Assembly (NCBI GenBank): GCA_023145955.1
Contig: JAGLDA010000090.1
Span: 1 to 28,937, forward strand
Length of the DNA stretch: 28,937 nucleotides
Direction of reading: 5' to 3'
Source of the DNA: Bacteroidales bacterium
Lineage (GTDB): Bacteria > Bacteroidota > Bacteroidia > Bacteroidales > UBA1556
The notes under the pieces were generated by a model. That model did no database searches and was not told the DNA's origin. It worked only from the letters and a program-made list of their open reading frames with translations. The position numbers and the translations under genes are program-made. Shown here in pieces: positions 7,283 to 15,489 of this stretch (its first letter is position 1; each line of letters starts with the position of its first letter).

Positions 7283-8815
7283 ATGACAACGTATAAAAAA
7301 TCAATTCTAATAATAATGGATGGCTGGGGTGAAGGCAAACACAATAAAGCCGATGCTATTTATAATACCAAAACACCAAATATTGATAAGTTTTACCAAG
7401 ACTCACAAGTGGCAAAAGCACATCTTGATGCTTCTGGTGAGCAGGTTGGGCTACCTGATGGACAAATGGGAAATTCAGAAGTAGGTCATATGAATATTGG
7501 TGCGGGAAGAGTTGTTTATCAAGATCTTGTTCGTATTAATAAGGCTATTGAAGATGATAGTATTTCTAAGAACATTGAATTAGAAAAAGCTTTTACCTAT
7601 GCCAAAGAAGCAAATAAACAAGTGCATTTATTGGGTTTGGTTTCTAATGGAGGGGTGCATTCGTCAATGGAACATATTAAAAAACTTGTTGCACTTGCAG
7701 ACGATAAAGGCTTGCGGGATGTATTTATTCATGCACTTATGGATGGTAGAGATACTGACCCAAAAAGTGGTTTAGGTTTTATTAATGAAATAGAGAATTA
7801 CATTTTAGATAAAACAGCTAAAATTGCAACGGTATGTGGTAGGTATTACACCATGGATAGAGATAAGCGTTGGGAAAGGGTAAAAAAGGGCTACGATCTT
7901 ATGGTTGAAGGGAAAGGTGATAGTTTTGAGAGTGCTGAAATGGCAATAAAATATTCTTATAAGAATAATATTACTGATGAGTTTGTAAACCCTTCCGTAA
8001 TAATGGATAAGGAACAAAGAAAACCACTCACAACTATTTCTGAAGGAGATGTGGTTATATGTTTTAATTTTCGCACAGATCGTTTAAGAGAAATCACAAC
8101 TGTACTTAGTCAGCAAAATATGCCCGAAGAAGGAATGAAAACAATTCCTTTGGAATATTATACAATGACTCGCTACGATGATAGTTTTAAGAATGTAAAT
8201 ATTATTTTTGATAAGCCAAATTTGGAATATACAATGGGCGAGGTTCTTTCTAAAAAAGGACTTAAGCAACTTCGTATTGCCGAAACTGAGAAATATCCTC
8301 ATGTGGGATTCTTTTTCTCTGGAGGAACAGATAAACCCTTTGATGGTGAAGATAGAATAATGGTAAGCTCTCCAAAGGTTGCTACTTATGATTTACAGCC
8401 TGAAATGTCGGCTCCAGAGGTTACCGAGAAAGTCGTTGCCGCAATAAATTCTGAGAAATATGATTTTATTTGTCTAAACTTTGCCAATAGTGATATGGTA
8501 GGTCATACGGGGATTTATACAGCAATTGAAAAAGCAATAATAACTGTTGACAAAAGCGTAGGTGAGGTAGTTGATGCTGCGAAAAAACATAATTACGCCG
8601 TTCTTTTAACTGCTGATCATGGAAATTCGGACAATGCTATTAATGCTGATGGAAGCCCTAATACAGCACATAGCCTTAATAAGGTGCCAGTATTTATTAT
8701 TAATTCTGATTTTTCTAAAATGAGCGACGGGCGCTTATCTGATATTGCGCCAACCATGCTTACATTGATGGGCGTTGATATTCCAGAAGCTATGACTGGG
8801 AGAATATTGATATAA
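7283..8815 (+). CDS. gpmI: 2,3-bisphosphoglycerate-independent phosphoglycerate mutase
   Basis: This 510-residue cytoplasmic enzyme interconverts 3- and 2-phosphoglycerate in glycolysis and gluconeogenesis through a phosphoserine intermediate and two Mn ions. Asp13 (MDGWG) is a metal ligand, and Ser65 in GQMGNSEVGHMNIGAGR is the phosphorylated serine. The inserted phosphotransferase-like domain holds HALMDGRDTDP and CGRYYTMDRD. NFANSDMVGHTG and TADHGNSD near the C-terminus supply the remaining metal ligands. Length is that of the family. It is transcribed from its own promoter. A two-codon frame (ATG CTA TGA, 7278-7286) overlaps the start codon. Confidence 0.97.
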   Translation: MTTYKKSILIIMDGWGEGKHNKADAIYNTKTPNIDKFYQDSQVAKAHLDASGEQVGLPDGQMGNSEVGHMNIGAGRVVYQDLVRINKAIEDDSISKNIELEKAFTYAKEANKQVHLLGLVSNGGVHSSMEHIKKLVALADDKGLRDVFIHALMDGRDTDPKSGLGFINEIENYILDKTAKIATVCGRYYTMDRDKRWERVKKGYDLMVEGKGDSFESAEMAIKYSYKNNITDEFVNPSVIMDKEQRKPLTTISEGDVVICFNFRTDRLREITTVLSQQNMPEEGMKTIPLEYYTMTRYDDSFKNVNIIFDKPNLEYTMGEVLSKKGLKQLRIAETEKYPHVGFFFSGGTDKPFDGEDRIMVSSPKVATYDLQPEMSAPEVTEKVVAAINSEKYDFICLNFANSDMVGHTGIYTAIEKAIITVDKSVGEVVDAAKKHNYAVLLTADHGNSDNAINADGSPNTAHSLNKVPVFIINSDFSKMSDGRLSDIAPTMLTLMGVDIPEAMTGRILI

Positions 8816-8899
8816 ATTAAAGTGATAATAAATAATGGAATATTACATTTGCTAACAAAACCATCATTCGGTCATTGTGTCTTATGTAATATATTTCCG

Positions 8900-8907
8900 T
8901 AAATTTG
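8900..8907 (+). promoter_or_regulatory. Promoter -7 element of the gmhA-hddC-gmhB operon
   Basis: TAAATTTG matches TAnnTTTG and lies 21 bases before ATG 8929. The TTG at 8905 that would open a longer gmhA frame is part of this element. A TTG/TGTG string near 8875-8879 may serve as the -33 element. Confidence 0.6.
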
Positions 8908-8928
8908 CCACACAAATATGAAATAACT

Positions 8929-9501
8929 ATGGAAATAAAGAAAATAATAAAAGAATCTATAGCCGTAAAGCAAGCTATTATTAATTCCAGTGAGCTAAAT
9001 AAAAATATAGAAATTGTTACCGCTCAAATGGTAGAATGCTATCGAAATGGTGGCACCGTATATTTTTGTGGTAATGGTGGTAGTGCAGCTGATGCTCAGC
9101 ATATAGCAGCAGAATTATCGGGTAGATTTTATTACGATAGACCACCCTTAGCGGCAGAAGCTCTGCATGTAAACACCTCATACCTTACTGCTGTAGCAAA
9201 TGATTATAGCTATGACGAAATTTATGCAAGATATATAAGAGGCGTAGCCAAGAAAGGTGATATTCTTGTTGGCATTTCTACTTCTGGCAACTCAAAAAAC
9301 ATTATCAGAGCTTTTGAGGCAGCTAATGAATTAGGTGCTAAAACTGTTGCTCTCACTGGAAAAACTGGTGGTAATATGAAAAACATTGCAAATATTGTAA
9401 TTAATGTACCATCTACTGATACTCCACGTATTCAAGAGTCGCATATTATGATAGGTCATATTATTTGTCAGTATGTAGAATCCGAAATGTTTCCACGATG
9501 A
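8929..9501 (+). CDS. gmhA: Sedoheptulose-7-phosphate isomerase (phosphoheptose isomerase)
   Basis: The 190-residue SIS-domain enzyme converts sedoheptulose 7-phosphate to D-glycero-D-manno-heptose 7-phosphate, the first step of nucleotide-heptose synthesis for lipopolysaccharide or glycoprotein sugars. The sugar-phosphate loop is FCGNGGSAADAQHIAAEL, whose His and Glu match the GmhA active site; STSGNS is the second phosphate-binding loop, and RIQESHIMIGH near the C-terminus holds the last conserved Gln/His. I start it at ATG 8929, because the longer TTG start at 8905 lies in the -7 element. Its stop overlaps the hddC start (ATGA at 9498-9501), so the two are translationally coupled. Confidence 0.93.
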   Translation: MEIKKIIKESIAVKQAIINSSELNKNIEIVTAQMVECYRNGGTVYFCGNGGSAADAQHIAAELSGRFYYDRPPLAAEALHVNTSYLTAVANDYSYDEIYARYIRGVAKKGDILVGISTSGNSKNIIRAFEAANELGAKTVALTGKTGGNMKNIANIVINVPSTDTPRIQESHIMIGHIICQYVESEMFPR

Positions 9502-10202
9502 TTACAGAGGCAATAATATTAGCTGGTGGCTTTGGTACAAGGTTACAAAAAGTAGTTAAAGAACTTCCTAAACCTATGGCTCCTATTAATGGTAGGCCAT
9601 TTTTGGAGTATCAGCTAAATTATTTATCTAAATATGGTATAAACAGGATTATATTTTCTGTGGGCTATCTTTCTGAATCGATAAGTAGTTATTTTGGAGA
9701 TAAGTTCAACGGTATTGATATAGAATATGCTTATGAAGAAAATCCACTGGGAACAGGTGGAGGTATATTGAATGCTTTTCATAAAAGAAGTACTGATGAG
9801 TTAATTGTTCTCAATGGAGATACTCTTTTCGAAATAGATTTAAAAGAGTTTTATTTACAGCATAAGAAAGTCAATAGCTTGTTCTCTCTTGCATTAAGAG
9901 AGTTAGAATCTATTGATCGTTACGGAAGTGTATTGATAGAAGAATATATAATAAGAAAATTTGCTGAGAAGGGAGAATTACGTGGTAGGGGTGTAATAAA
10001 TGGTGGTGTATATATTATTAATAAAAGATTTTTTGAAAAGGCCAATTTACCGCAGAAGTTTTCTATGGAGAAGGATGTTTTTGAGAAATTATTAGAAAAA
10101 TTTGACTTTTACGGATTTCCTTTTTCAAATTACTTTTTGGATATAGGTATTCCTGAAGATTATAAAAGAGCACAAGATGAATTTAAAAAACTTAACTACT
10201 AA
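9498..10202 (+). CDS. hddC: Heptose-1-phosphate nucleotidyltransferase (HddC-like)
   Basis: This 234-residue protein has the nucleotidyltransferase fold: the nucleotide-binding loop AIILAGGFGTRLQ at the N-terminus, the KELPKPMAPINGRPFLEY segment typical of sugar-1-phosphate transferases, and VLNGDTLFEID with the metal-binding Asp. Length and its place between gmhA and gmhB fit HddC, which makes GDP-D-glycero-alpha-D-manno-heptose. A related sugar-phosphate transferase that uses another nucleotide cannot be excluded from sequence alone. The true start is ATG 9498, overlapping the gmhA stop; the longer frame starts at a TTG (9465) within gmhA. The 3' end overlaps gmhB by 26 bases. Confidence 0.75.
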   Translation: MITEAIILAGGFGTRLQKVVKELPKPMAPINGRPFLEYQLNYLSKYGINRIIFSVGYLSESISSYFGDKFNGIDIEYAYEENPLGTGGGILNAFHKRSTDELIVLNGDTLFEIDLKEFYLQHKKVNSLFSLALRELESIDRYGSVLIEEYIIRKFAEKGELRGRGVINGGVYIINKRFFEKANLPQKFSMEKDVFEKLLEKFDFYGFPFSNYFLDIGIPEDYKRAQDEFKKLNY

Positions 10203-10722
10203 GGATAACTGGTCTGTTTTTATTGATAGAGATGGGGTTATAAATCGTAGAATAATAGGGAATTATGTTAAACATATTGAGGATTTTCATTTTCTAGATG
10301 GAGTTCTTGATACGATTACTAATTTCCAAAAATATTTCAAGTATATTTTTATAGTTACCAATCAACAGGGGGTGGGTAAAGGTGAAATGAGTACTGAGGA
10401 TTTAAAGAATATCCACGATTATATGTTACAACAAATTATTAGTGCAGGAGGTAGGGTAGATGCTATTTATTTTTGCCCAGCACTAAAAGATAGTGGTGAT
10501 AAATGTCGTAAACCTGAAATAGGAATGGCATTATCCGCTCAGAAAGATTTCCCTGAAGTTGATTTTAGCAAGTCGATAATGATAGGTGATAGCATAAGTG
10601 ATATGGCTTTTGGTAAAAATGCTGGAATGAAAACCATTTTTGTTGACGCTCAGGACAAAGGTGTTAAACCTGCAAATGCAGATCAAATTATTCACCGTTT
10701 GAATATTGAATATTTAGGTTAA
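10177..10722 (+). CDS. gmhB: D-glycero-D-manno-heptose-1,7-bisphosphate 7-phosphatase
   Basis: The 181-residue HAD-superfamily enzyme removes the 7-phosphate from heptose 1,7-bisphosphate. HAD motif I is FIDRDGVIN (nucleophile Asp17, acid/base Asp19), motif II is VTNQQGVGKGEM, the CRKPEIGM segment gives the conserved Lys/Arg, and IGDSISDM holds the metal-binding Asp residues. The zinc loop of typical GmhB (C-x-H ... C-x-C) is reduced: Cys100 and Cys110 remain, but the His and one Cys are replaced. It overlaps hddC by 26 bases in another frame. Histidinol-phosphate phosphatase relatives look similar; the gmhA/hddC context decides for GmhB. Confidence 0.85.
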   Translation: MNLKNLTTKDNWSVFIDRDGVINRRIIGNYVKHIEDFHFLDGVLDTITNFQKYFKYIFIVTNQQGVGKGEMSTEDLKNIHDYMLQQIISAGGRVDAIYFCPALKDSGDKCRKPEIGMALSAQKDFPEVDFSKSIMIGDSISDMAFGKNAGMKTIFVDAQDKGVKPANADQIIHRLNIEYLG

Positions 10723-10726
10723 CCCA

Positions 10727-12109
10727 TTATTTTTTTACGAATAAAGATTTGAATACCTGCTCAAGAGTACTATGACCTACAATTTGTATTTTATAGTTTT
10801 TTTGGTGAATTCCTTTAAGGCTATATTTTGAAATATGAATTTTAGAGAATCCTAATTTCTCTGCCTCGCGTATTCTCTGTTCTGCATGGTTTACACTTCT
10901 TATTTCTCCACTTAAGCCCACCTCGGCTGCGAAACACACATTGTCTTCAATTGCTACATCATAATTCGAAGATAGTATTGCACAAATTACAGCAAGATCA
11001 ATTGCTGGATCGTCAACTTTAATACCTCCAGCAATATTTAGAAATACATCCTTAGTATTGAGTTTAAATCCTGCCTTTTTTTCTAAAACAGCAAGTAACA
11101 TGTTTAATCTACGGGTATCGAAACCCATAGCGCTACGCTGTGGAGTACCATAAACTGCCGTGCTTGCTAATGCTTGTACTTCAATTAGCATTGCTCTTCC
11201 CCCTTCCATAGTAGCGGCAATTGCTACACCACTACTTTGCTCATCGCGTTGTGAAATAAGAATTTCTGATGGGTTGGTTACTTCGCGCATACCATTTGAT
11301 AGCATCTCATAAATCCCTAGTTCAGAAGTTGAGCCAAAGCGATTCTTCAATGAACGAAGAATTCTATAACCATAATTTCTATCGCCTTCAAATTGTAGAA
11401 CAGTGTCCACCATATGCTCTAGTAATTTTGGGCCGGCAATACTTCCATCTTTGGTAATATGCCCTACAATAAACACTGGAATATGGCTCTCTTTAGCAAA
11501 ACGCTGAAGCTCTGCTGTTGTTTCTTTAATTTGAGTTATGCTTCCAGCTGTATTATCAATACGCTCTGATTGAAGTGTTTGTATGGAATCGATAACCAAT
11601 ATATCAACTTTGTCCATATTTGCTAAATGCTGAAAGATGCTCTCGGTAGAGGTTTCGTTTAGAATAAAACAGTTTTCATTTTCAATCCCAATTCTGTCGG
11701 CACGCATGCGGATTTGCTGCTCGCTTTCCTCTCCAGAAATATATAAAATTCTTAGCTTTTTAGCTTTTATAGCAACCTGTAAAAGTAAAGTAGATTTACC
11801 TATGCCTGGCTCTCCACCTAAAAGAACTAAGCTACCTTTTACCAGTCCGCCACCAAGTACCCTGTTGAGCTCTTGGTTTTGCATATCTATTCTGTCTTCT
11901 GTGGTTTGCTGTAGCTTATGAATTAATTGTGGAGTTTTTTTCTTATTTTTTGCTTCGTCCTTTTGCCATTTAGGAGCACTTTCTATTCGTATGGTTTCTT
12001 CTACAATGGTATTCCATTCCCCACAGGCAGAGCATTTCCCCATCCATTTAGAGTATTCATTACCACAACTTTTACAAAAAAAACTAGTCTTATTTTTTAC
12101 CTTTGCCAT
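10727..12109 (-). CDS. radA: DNA repair protein RadA
   Basis: This 460-residue protein is a RecA-like ATPase that drives branch migration during recombinational repair. The N-terminal zinc finger is C12-C15...C26-C29; Walker A is GEPGIGKST (99-107); Walker B is ILVIDS near 170-175; the RadA signature KNRFG is at 255-259; the C-terminus is the Lon-protease-like domain. All expected parts are present at family length. Its stop lies 4 bases from the stop of gmhB on the other strand, a tight convergent end. A -7-like TATCTTCG (12134-12127, one base off TAnnTTTG) lies 18 bases before the ATG. Confidence 0.97.
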   Translation of the reverse strand: MAKVKNKTSFFCKSCGNEYSKWMGKCSACGEWNTIVEETIRIESAPKWQKDEAKNKKKTPQLIHKLQQTTEDRIDMQNQELNRVLGGGLVKGSLVLLGGEPGIGKSTLLLQVAIKAKKLRILYISGEESEQQIRMRADRIGIENENCFILNETSTESIFQHLANMDKVDILVIDSIQTLQSERIDNTAGSITQIKETTAELQRFAKESHIPVFIVGHITKDGSIAGPKLLEHMVDTVLQFEGDRNYGYRILRSLKNRFGSTSELGIYEMLSNGMREVTNPSEILISQRDEQSSGVAIAATMEGGRAMLIEVQALASTAVYGTPQRSAMGFDTRRLNMLLAVLEKKAGFKLNTKDVFLNIAGGIKVDDPAIDLAVICAILSSNYDVAIEDNVCFAAEVGLSGEIRSVNHAEQRIREAEKLGFSKIHISKYSLKGIHQKNYKIQIVGHSTLEQVFKSLFVKK

Positions 12110-12275
12110 TATGAAATTTATTTTAGCGAAGATATGGAATTTTTATCTTAAATCGAGCATTTACAGAAAGCACGTTGAAAACCACGTAAACTTCAAAACC
12201 AATGAGAAATGGGCATAATGGATAAATAAATACTCGACTCAAGATTTTATTATAAGTTCACTATTTTTTATTTTT

Positions 12276-12845
12276 CTATACATTTTCTAAAACTGGAATG
12301 TCTTTTTTTACATCAACAAGGTTTTTTAGAAAAGTGTCAATGTTTCTCTTGTTCCATCCAAATGAAACTACAGAACTCATCTTATTGGGGTCGCAAATAC
12401 TGTTTAAGAAAAGTCGGTCTTCACCTTTTATTATTGTTATCATCTCACCCCAACTGCCTGTCCAATTCGAAGGTCGATGAGCTTGGAATAATTTTTTATT
12501 ATTATGTACAATTTGCCATTCATATTCCTTCGAAGTTCTTTCAATCGCTTCTTGAAATTCTTGCTCTGAGTATTTAACACCTACCTTTATAAACCGTAGT
12601 CGTCTTTTCTGAATGAAGTAAAATACTACAGCAAGAATTAGCCATGGCCACGCGGTTGAAATGAGTTCGTTCGCAGTTCTTACTCCGTCATAGGTTTTAG
12701 TTACGTATATTTCAAGTAAGCTGAATAGAGTAAATCCTGGAATGATTAGAATGTAGACTACAATAAAAAAGTGGTCAAGGATTTGCCAGTGATTAAGTTT
12801 AAGTCGTTTTGTTCTTTTCAATATGTTAGTCCATTCTTTCTTCAT
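12276..12845 (-). CDS. Hypothetical two-TM membrane protein
   Basis: I do not recognise the family. The 189-residue protein has a basic N-terminus, two TM segments (about 25-47 and 64-79) joined by a short loop, and a cytoplasmic C-terminal domain of about 110 residues that reads SKEYEWQIVHNN, QAHRPSNWTGSWGE and FGWNKRNIDTFLKNL. The single arrangement and the start codon ATG 12845 look real, since the frame is long and no better frame overlaps. It stands alone between radA and the T9SS cargo gene, with 166 bases before radA in which I see no further gene. Confidence 0.6.
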   Translation of the reverse strand: MKKEWTNILKRTKRLKLNHWQILDHFFIVVYILIIPGFTLFSLLEIYVTKTYDGVRTANELISTAWPWLILAVVFYFIQKRRLRFIKVGVKYSEQEFQEAIERTSKEYEWQIVHNNKKLFQAHRPSNWTGSWGEMITIIKGEDRLFLNSICDPNKMSSVVSFGWNKRNIDTFLKNLVDVKKDIPVLENV

Positions 12846-12896
12846 TGGTTTTTATTCACGACGCACAACCTATATCTAAATACACTAAAAAGTAAG

Positions 12897-14099
12897 CTAT
12901 TTAATAATAAACTTACCCTCATCAAGTTTTGTATTATCAATTGTTAAGCTATAAAAGTAAACACCACTCTTAAGCTCCGAAACAGAGATTATTTGATTAG
13001 ATATTCCTTTTTGTAACTTTGTTGATAGCACCATTTGACCTAGAGAATTATAAATGCTTAATGTAGATTGTTTTGAAGGAATATCATGGAAATTAATATT
13101 AATTCTACCATCATCTACTGGGTTAGGAAAAAGCTCTATAATATTATTAATATTTGACTTATTAAGACTGCCGATTAAGACTGCATTAAAACTAAATCCC
13201 AAAAAACCATCAACGTTATTATAGACGAAACCTCTAAGTAGCATATAATCCATGTCCTTGCAAGCAATGGGGATTGCTACCTTAATTGTTAAAACACTAT
13301 CGTTTATTATATTTATATCATGAATAGAAAAATTATTTATACCTGTCAATAATATGGTAGGAGAATCTTGAGTAAAATGAGTATTATGTCCGTATAAAGT
13401 AATTATAGGTAATGTTCCATAATTTATTAATGTATCAGGAGACACTTTATCAATTTGGGTATAATTATTATTAATAATATTAATAGCATTTTGATAATAA
13501 AGTAGTCCATCAATACTGTTGTAAATAAATAGATTGTATATTCCGAAATCATTAATATTTGTGTTAAGAAATAAATTAATATTGGAATGCCCTATTATGC
13601 CGATAGAGTCTACACTAATAGTATCGTTTGTATTGTTTACAAAATAGGCTAAAAGATTACTTGCGGTATCAAAATGAGTAAGATCAGCAGTTACATTAAT
13701 ATTATAATTCTCATTAATATTAAGTGTATATTGACTAGTACCAGTTAAATACATATGCGAATTACTAATGAATACGGCATCTTCATATTTTAAAGTATCA
13801 TCAATTGAGTTGATAATACGGAGGTCGTAAAAGCCAGTATTCTGAAAAGGCCCCATATCAAAGCAATATAAGAACGATTCGTCAGATAATTGTTTTATCC
13901 ATTTGCTAACTACATCAGTTCCATTAGTAAACGTAACAAAATTAGAATCTACAGCTTTAAAATGGGTATTATGCCCAGTAATACTAAAAGTAGTAGTATT
14001 GTTTTTATAGGTCGTAGGTGGAGATAAGTTTACAATTGCTTGCGAAATAGCAACAGAGCTAATTAGTATTAATACAAAATTTAGGAGAAATGTTTTCAT
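12897..14099 (-). CDS. T9SS-exported cell-surface protein with three Ig-like repeats
   Basis: The 400-residue product has a signal peptide (about 1-20) and a type A T9SS sorting domain from about 322 (ELFPNPVDDGRININF, then LSIYNSLGQMV, then SELKSGVYFYSL, ending GKFIIK). Between them are three repeats of about 95 residues (about 24-114, 115-211, 213-310). Each has a [GA]-[HD]-x-T-H-F core (THF at 45-47, 141-143, 240-242), and each ends with a phrase like NSIDDTLKYEDAVFI. The GHNTHF pattern resembles Ig/IPT-like modules of bacterial surface proteins. It would be sent through the outer membrane by the type IX system and anchored or released there. Ligand unknown. Confidence 0.85.
   Translation of the reverse strand: MKTFLLNFVLILISSVAISQAIVNLSPPTTYKNNTTTFSITGHNTHFKAVDSNFVTFTNGTDVVSKWIKQLSDESFLYCFDMGPFQNTGFYDLRIINSIDDTLKYEDAVFISNSHMYLTGTSQYTLNINENYNINVTADLTHFDTASNLLAYFVNNTNDTISVDSIGIIGHSNINLFLNTNINDFGIYNLFIYNSIDGLLYYQNAINIINNNYTQIDKVSPDTLINYGTLPIITLYGHNTHFTQDSPTILLTGINNFSIHDINIINDSVLTIKVAIPIACKDMDYMLLRGFVYNNVDGFLGFSFNAVLIGSLNKSNINNIIELFPNPVDDGRININFHDIPSKQSTLSIYNSLGQMVLSTKLQKGISNQIISVSELKSGVYFYSLTIDNTKLDEGKFIIK
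13170..14030 (-). repeat. Three tandem protein-domain repeats of about 95 residues
   Basis: The repeats are visible at protein level and are diverged at DNA level. Conserved points in each unit are the THF core, the phrase GFYDL/GIYNL in units 1 and 2, and N-[SN]-[IV]-D-x-x-[LG] near the end. Unit 3 keeps GHNTHF and YNNVDGFLGF but has a changed middle with a Cys. Confidence 0.65.
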
Positions 14100-14137
14100 A
14101 ATAGGAGCATTTTAGTAACAGCTATACAAAGATTACA

Positions 14138-14145
14138 CAAATGTA
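14138..14145 (-). promoter_or_regulatory. Promoter -7 element of the T9SS cargo gene
   Basis: On the minus strand TACATTTG matches TAnnTTTG, 38 bases before ATG 14099. No clear -33 element is seen. Confidence 0.5.
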
Positions 14146-14151
14146 GTAAAA

Positions 14152-15378
14152 TTATTTTTGTTTAAGTAACCACTTACTAGGATTTTGAGGGACAGCTCCC
14201 TTGCGCAATTCAAAGTGCAGAATTGTTTCTCCAGAGTTAGGGTCTGTCCATACAGTTCCTAGCTTTTCTTTCAATTTCACCATTTGCCCTTCTTGCACAA
14301 ATACATCTTTTATATTACTATACACCGTTAAATATGCTCCATGTTTCACCATTATAACCTTATAATATCGTGGCATTACAAAAATCTTTGTAACTTTTCC
14401 TTCAAAAACAGCTTTTACCGTTGTCCCTTTTTCACAACGGAAATCAGTACCGCTATTATTAACTATTATACCTGGCATATCGGGGTGACGATGTTTTCCA
14501 TATTTGCTAATAATATTTGCCCGTGTTGTTGGCCATGGAAGTTTTCCCGCATTAGAAACAAAGCTCTCTCCTAATGCTACCTCTGCCGGAGTTAATGGTA
14601 TTTTGTTTCCATCAGGCGATGTTTTGTTAAGCTCATCTTCAATAATTTTCTGAATTTTCTTGCTTAAGGTATTCCATTCTCTTTGTTGTTGTTGAAGTTG
14701 CTTACGTATATTTTTTTCTTCTTTTTTAAGATTATTGATAGTCCGCTGTTTTCTAAGTCTATCATTTTCTAATTCTCTGGTTTCAGTTTCTTTACTAACT
14801 AAAACGCCTAACCGTTCATCTTTTTGCTCTTCTAATAATGCAATTTCTTCTTGCAGACTAATTTTTGTTTGTTCAATTTCTGTGGCTTTAAGCCTACGGT
14901 ATTCATTGTATTCTCTTAAGTATCGCATACGCCTCATTGCCTGATAAAAATCCTTACTGGCAAATAAGAACATCCATTGATCAAAATTATCGCGACTTTT
15001 ATATGATTGATATATTAGTTGGGCATACTCCTTTTTGAGCAATTTTAAGTCTCGCTCTAGGCGCATAATATCATCCTGATTTGTCTTAATCTGATTGTCA
15101 ATAAGCGAAATCTCATTTCCATAAGATCTAATGAGTTGCTTACGCTCATTTACTTGCATATGAAGTAAACTTAATTCATTCAGTGATGATAATTTTTTGT
15201 TTTTTGTTTCCTTTAAGAGGTGCTTTGTATAATTAATTTTTTTTGTAATACTCTTTTGCTGTGATTGCAACTGCTTCTTAGTTTTCTTTTTATTTTGGGA
15301 AATAGCATTATTAGATATTCCTAAAAAACTTAGGAACATCATTAATACTAGAAGTTTATGAAGTATAGTTATATGCAC
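14152..15378 (-). CDS. EnvC-like murein hydrolase activator (degenerate M23/LytM domain)
   Basis: The 408-residue periplasmic protein has a signal peptide (about 1-28), a long coiled coil (about 30-250) rich in Lys/Glu/Gln, and a C-terminal LytM/M23 domain (about 283-405). In the LytM domain the zinc ligands are mostly lost: the first His is Asn308 (NNSGTDF), the His of the HxH-type site is Asn355 (VYSN), and the last motif is ILHFEL. Asp312 and His388 remain. This matches EnvC-type proteins, which activate cell-wall amidases instead of cutting murein. The start is GTG 15378, since a stop codon lies two codons upstream and the resulting signal peptide is complete; an ATG at 15342 is the alternative. 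It follows the DUF4292 lipoprotein gene by 111 bases. Confidence 0.88.
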   Translation of the reverse strand: MHITILHKLLVLMMFLSFLGISNNAISQNKKKTKKQLQSQQKSITKKINYTKHLLKETKNKKLSSLNELSLLHMQVNERKQLIRSYGNEISLIDNQIKTNQDDIMRLERDLKLLKKEYAQLIYQSYKSRDNFDQWMFLFASKDFYQAMRRMRYLREYNEYRRLKATEIEQTKISLQEEIALLEEQKDERLGVLVSKETETRELENDRLRKQRTINNLKKEEKNIRKQLQQQQREWNTLSKKIQKIIEDELNKTSPDGNKIPLTPAEVALGESFVSNAGKLPWPTTRANIISKYGKHRHPDMPGIIVNNSGTDFRCEKGTTVKAVFEGKVTKIFVMPRYYKVIMVKHGAYLTVYSNIKDVFVQEGQMVKLKEKLGTVWTDPNSGETILHFELRKGAVPQNPSKWLLKQK

Positions 15379-15489
15379 GGTTTATATAATAATAAGTAAT
15401 TTTGCTATGGCTAATTTATAACGTATGATTGATATTTAAATTATAAATATTATTTTATTATTAAAAGCAAATTGTTAATTATTAATCGC

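Noticed and set aside
9465..9497. TTG start for hddC inside gmhA
   Set aside because: The ATG at 9498 overlaps the gmhA stop as ATGA and gives the normal nucleotidyltransferase N-terminus; the added residues match nothing.
10717..10724. Palindrome GGTTAACC with a following T run at the gmhB/radA convergent end, as a terminator
   Set aside because: The palindrome has no loop and cannot form a usable stem; it is also part of the gmhB stop codon region.
11927..12218. Plus-strand frames crossing the radA start into the 12110-12275 gap
   Set aside because: They mostly overlap radA antisense, and the gap part shows no signal peptide, domain or start context.
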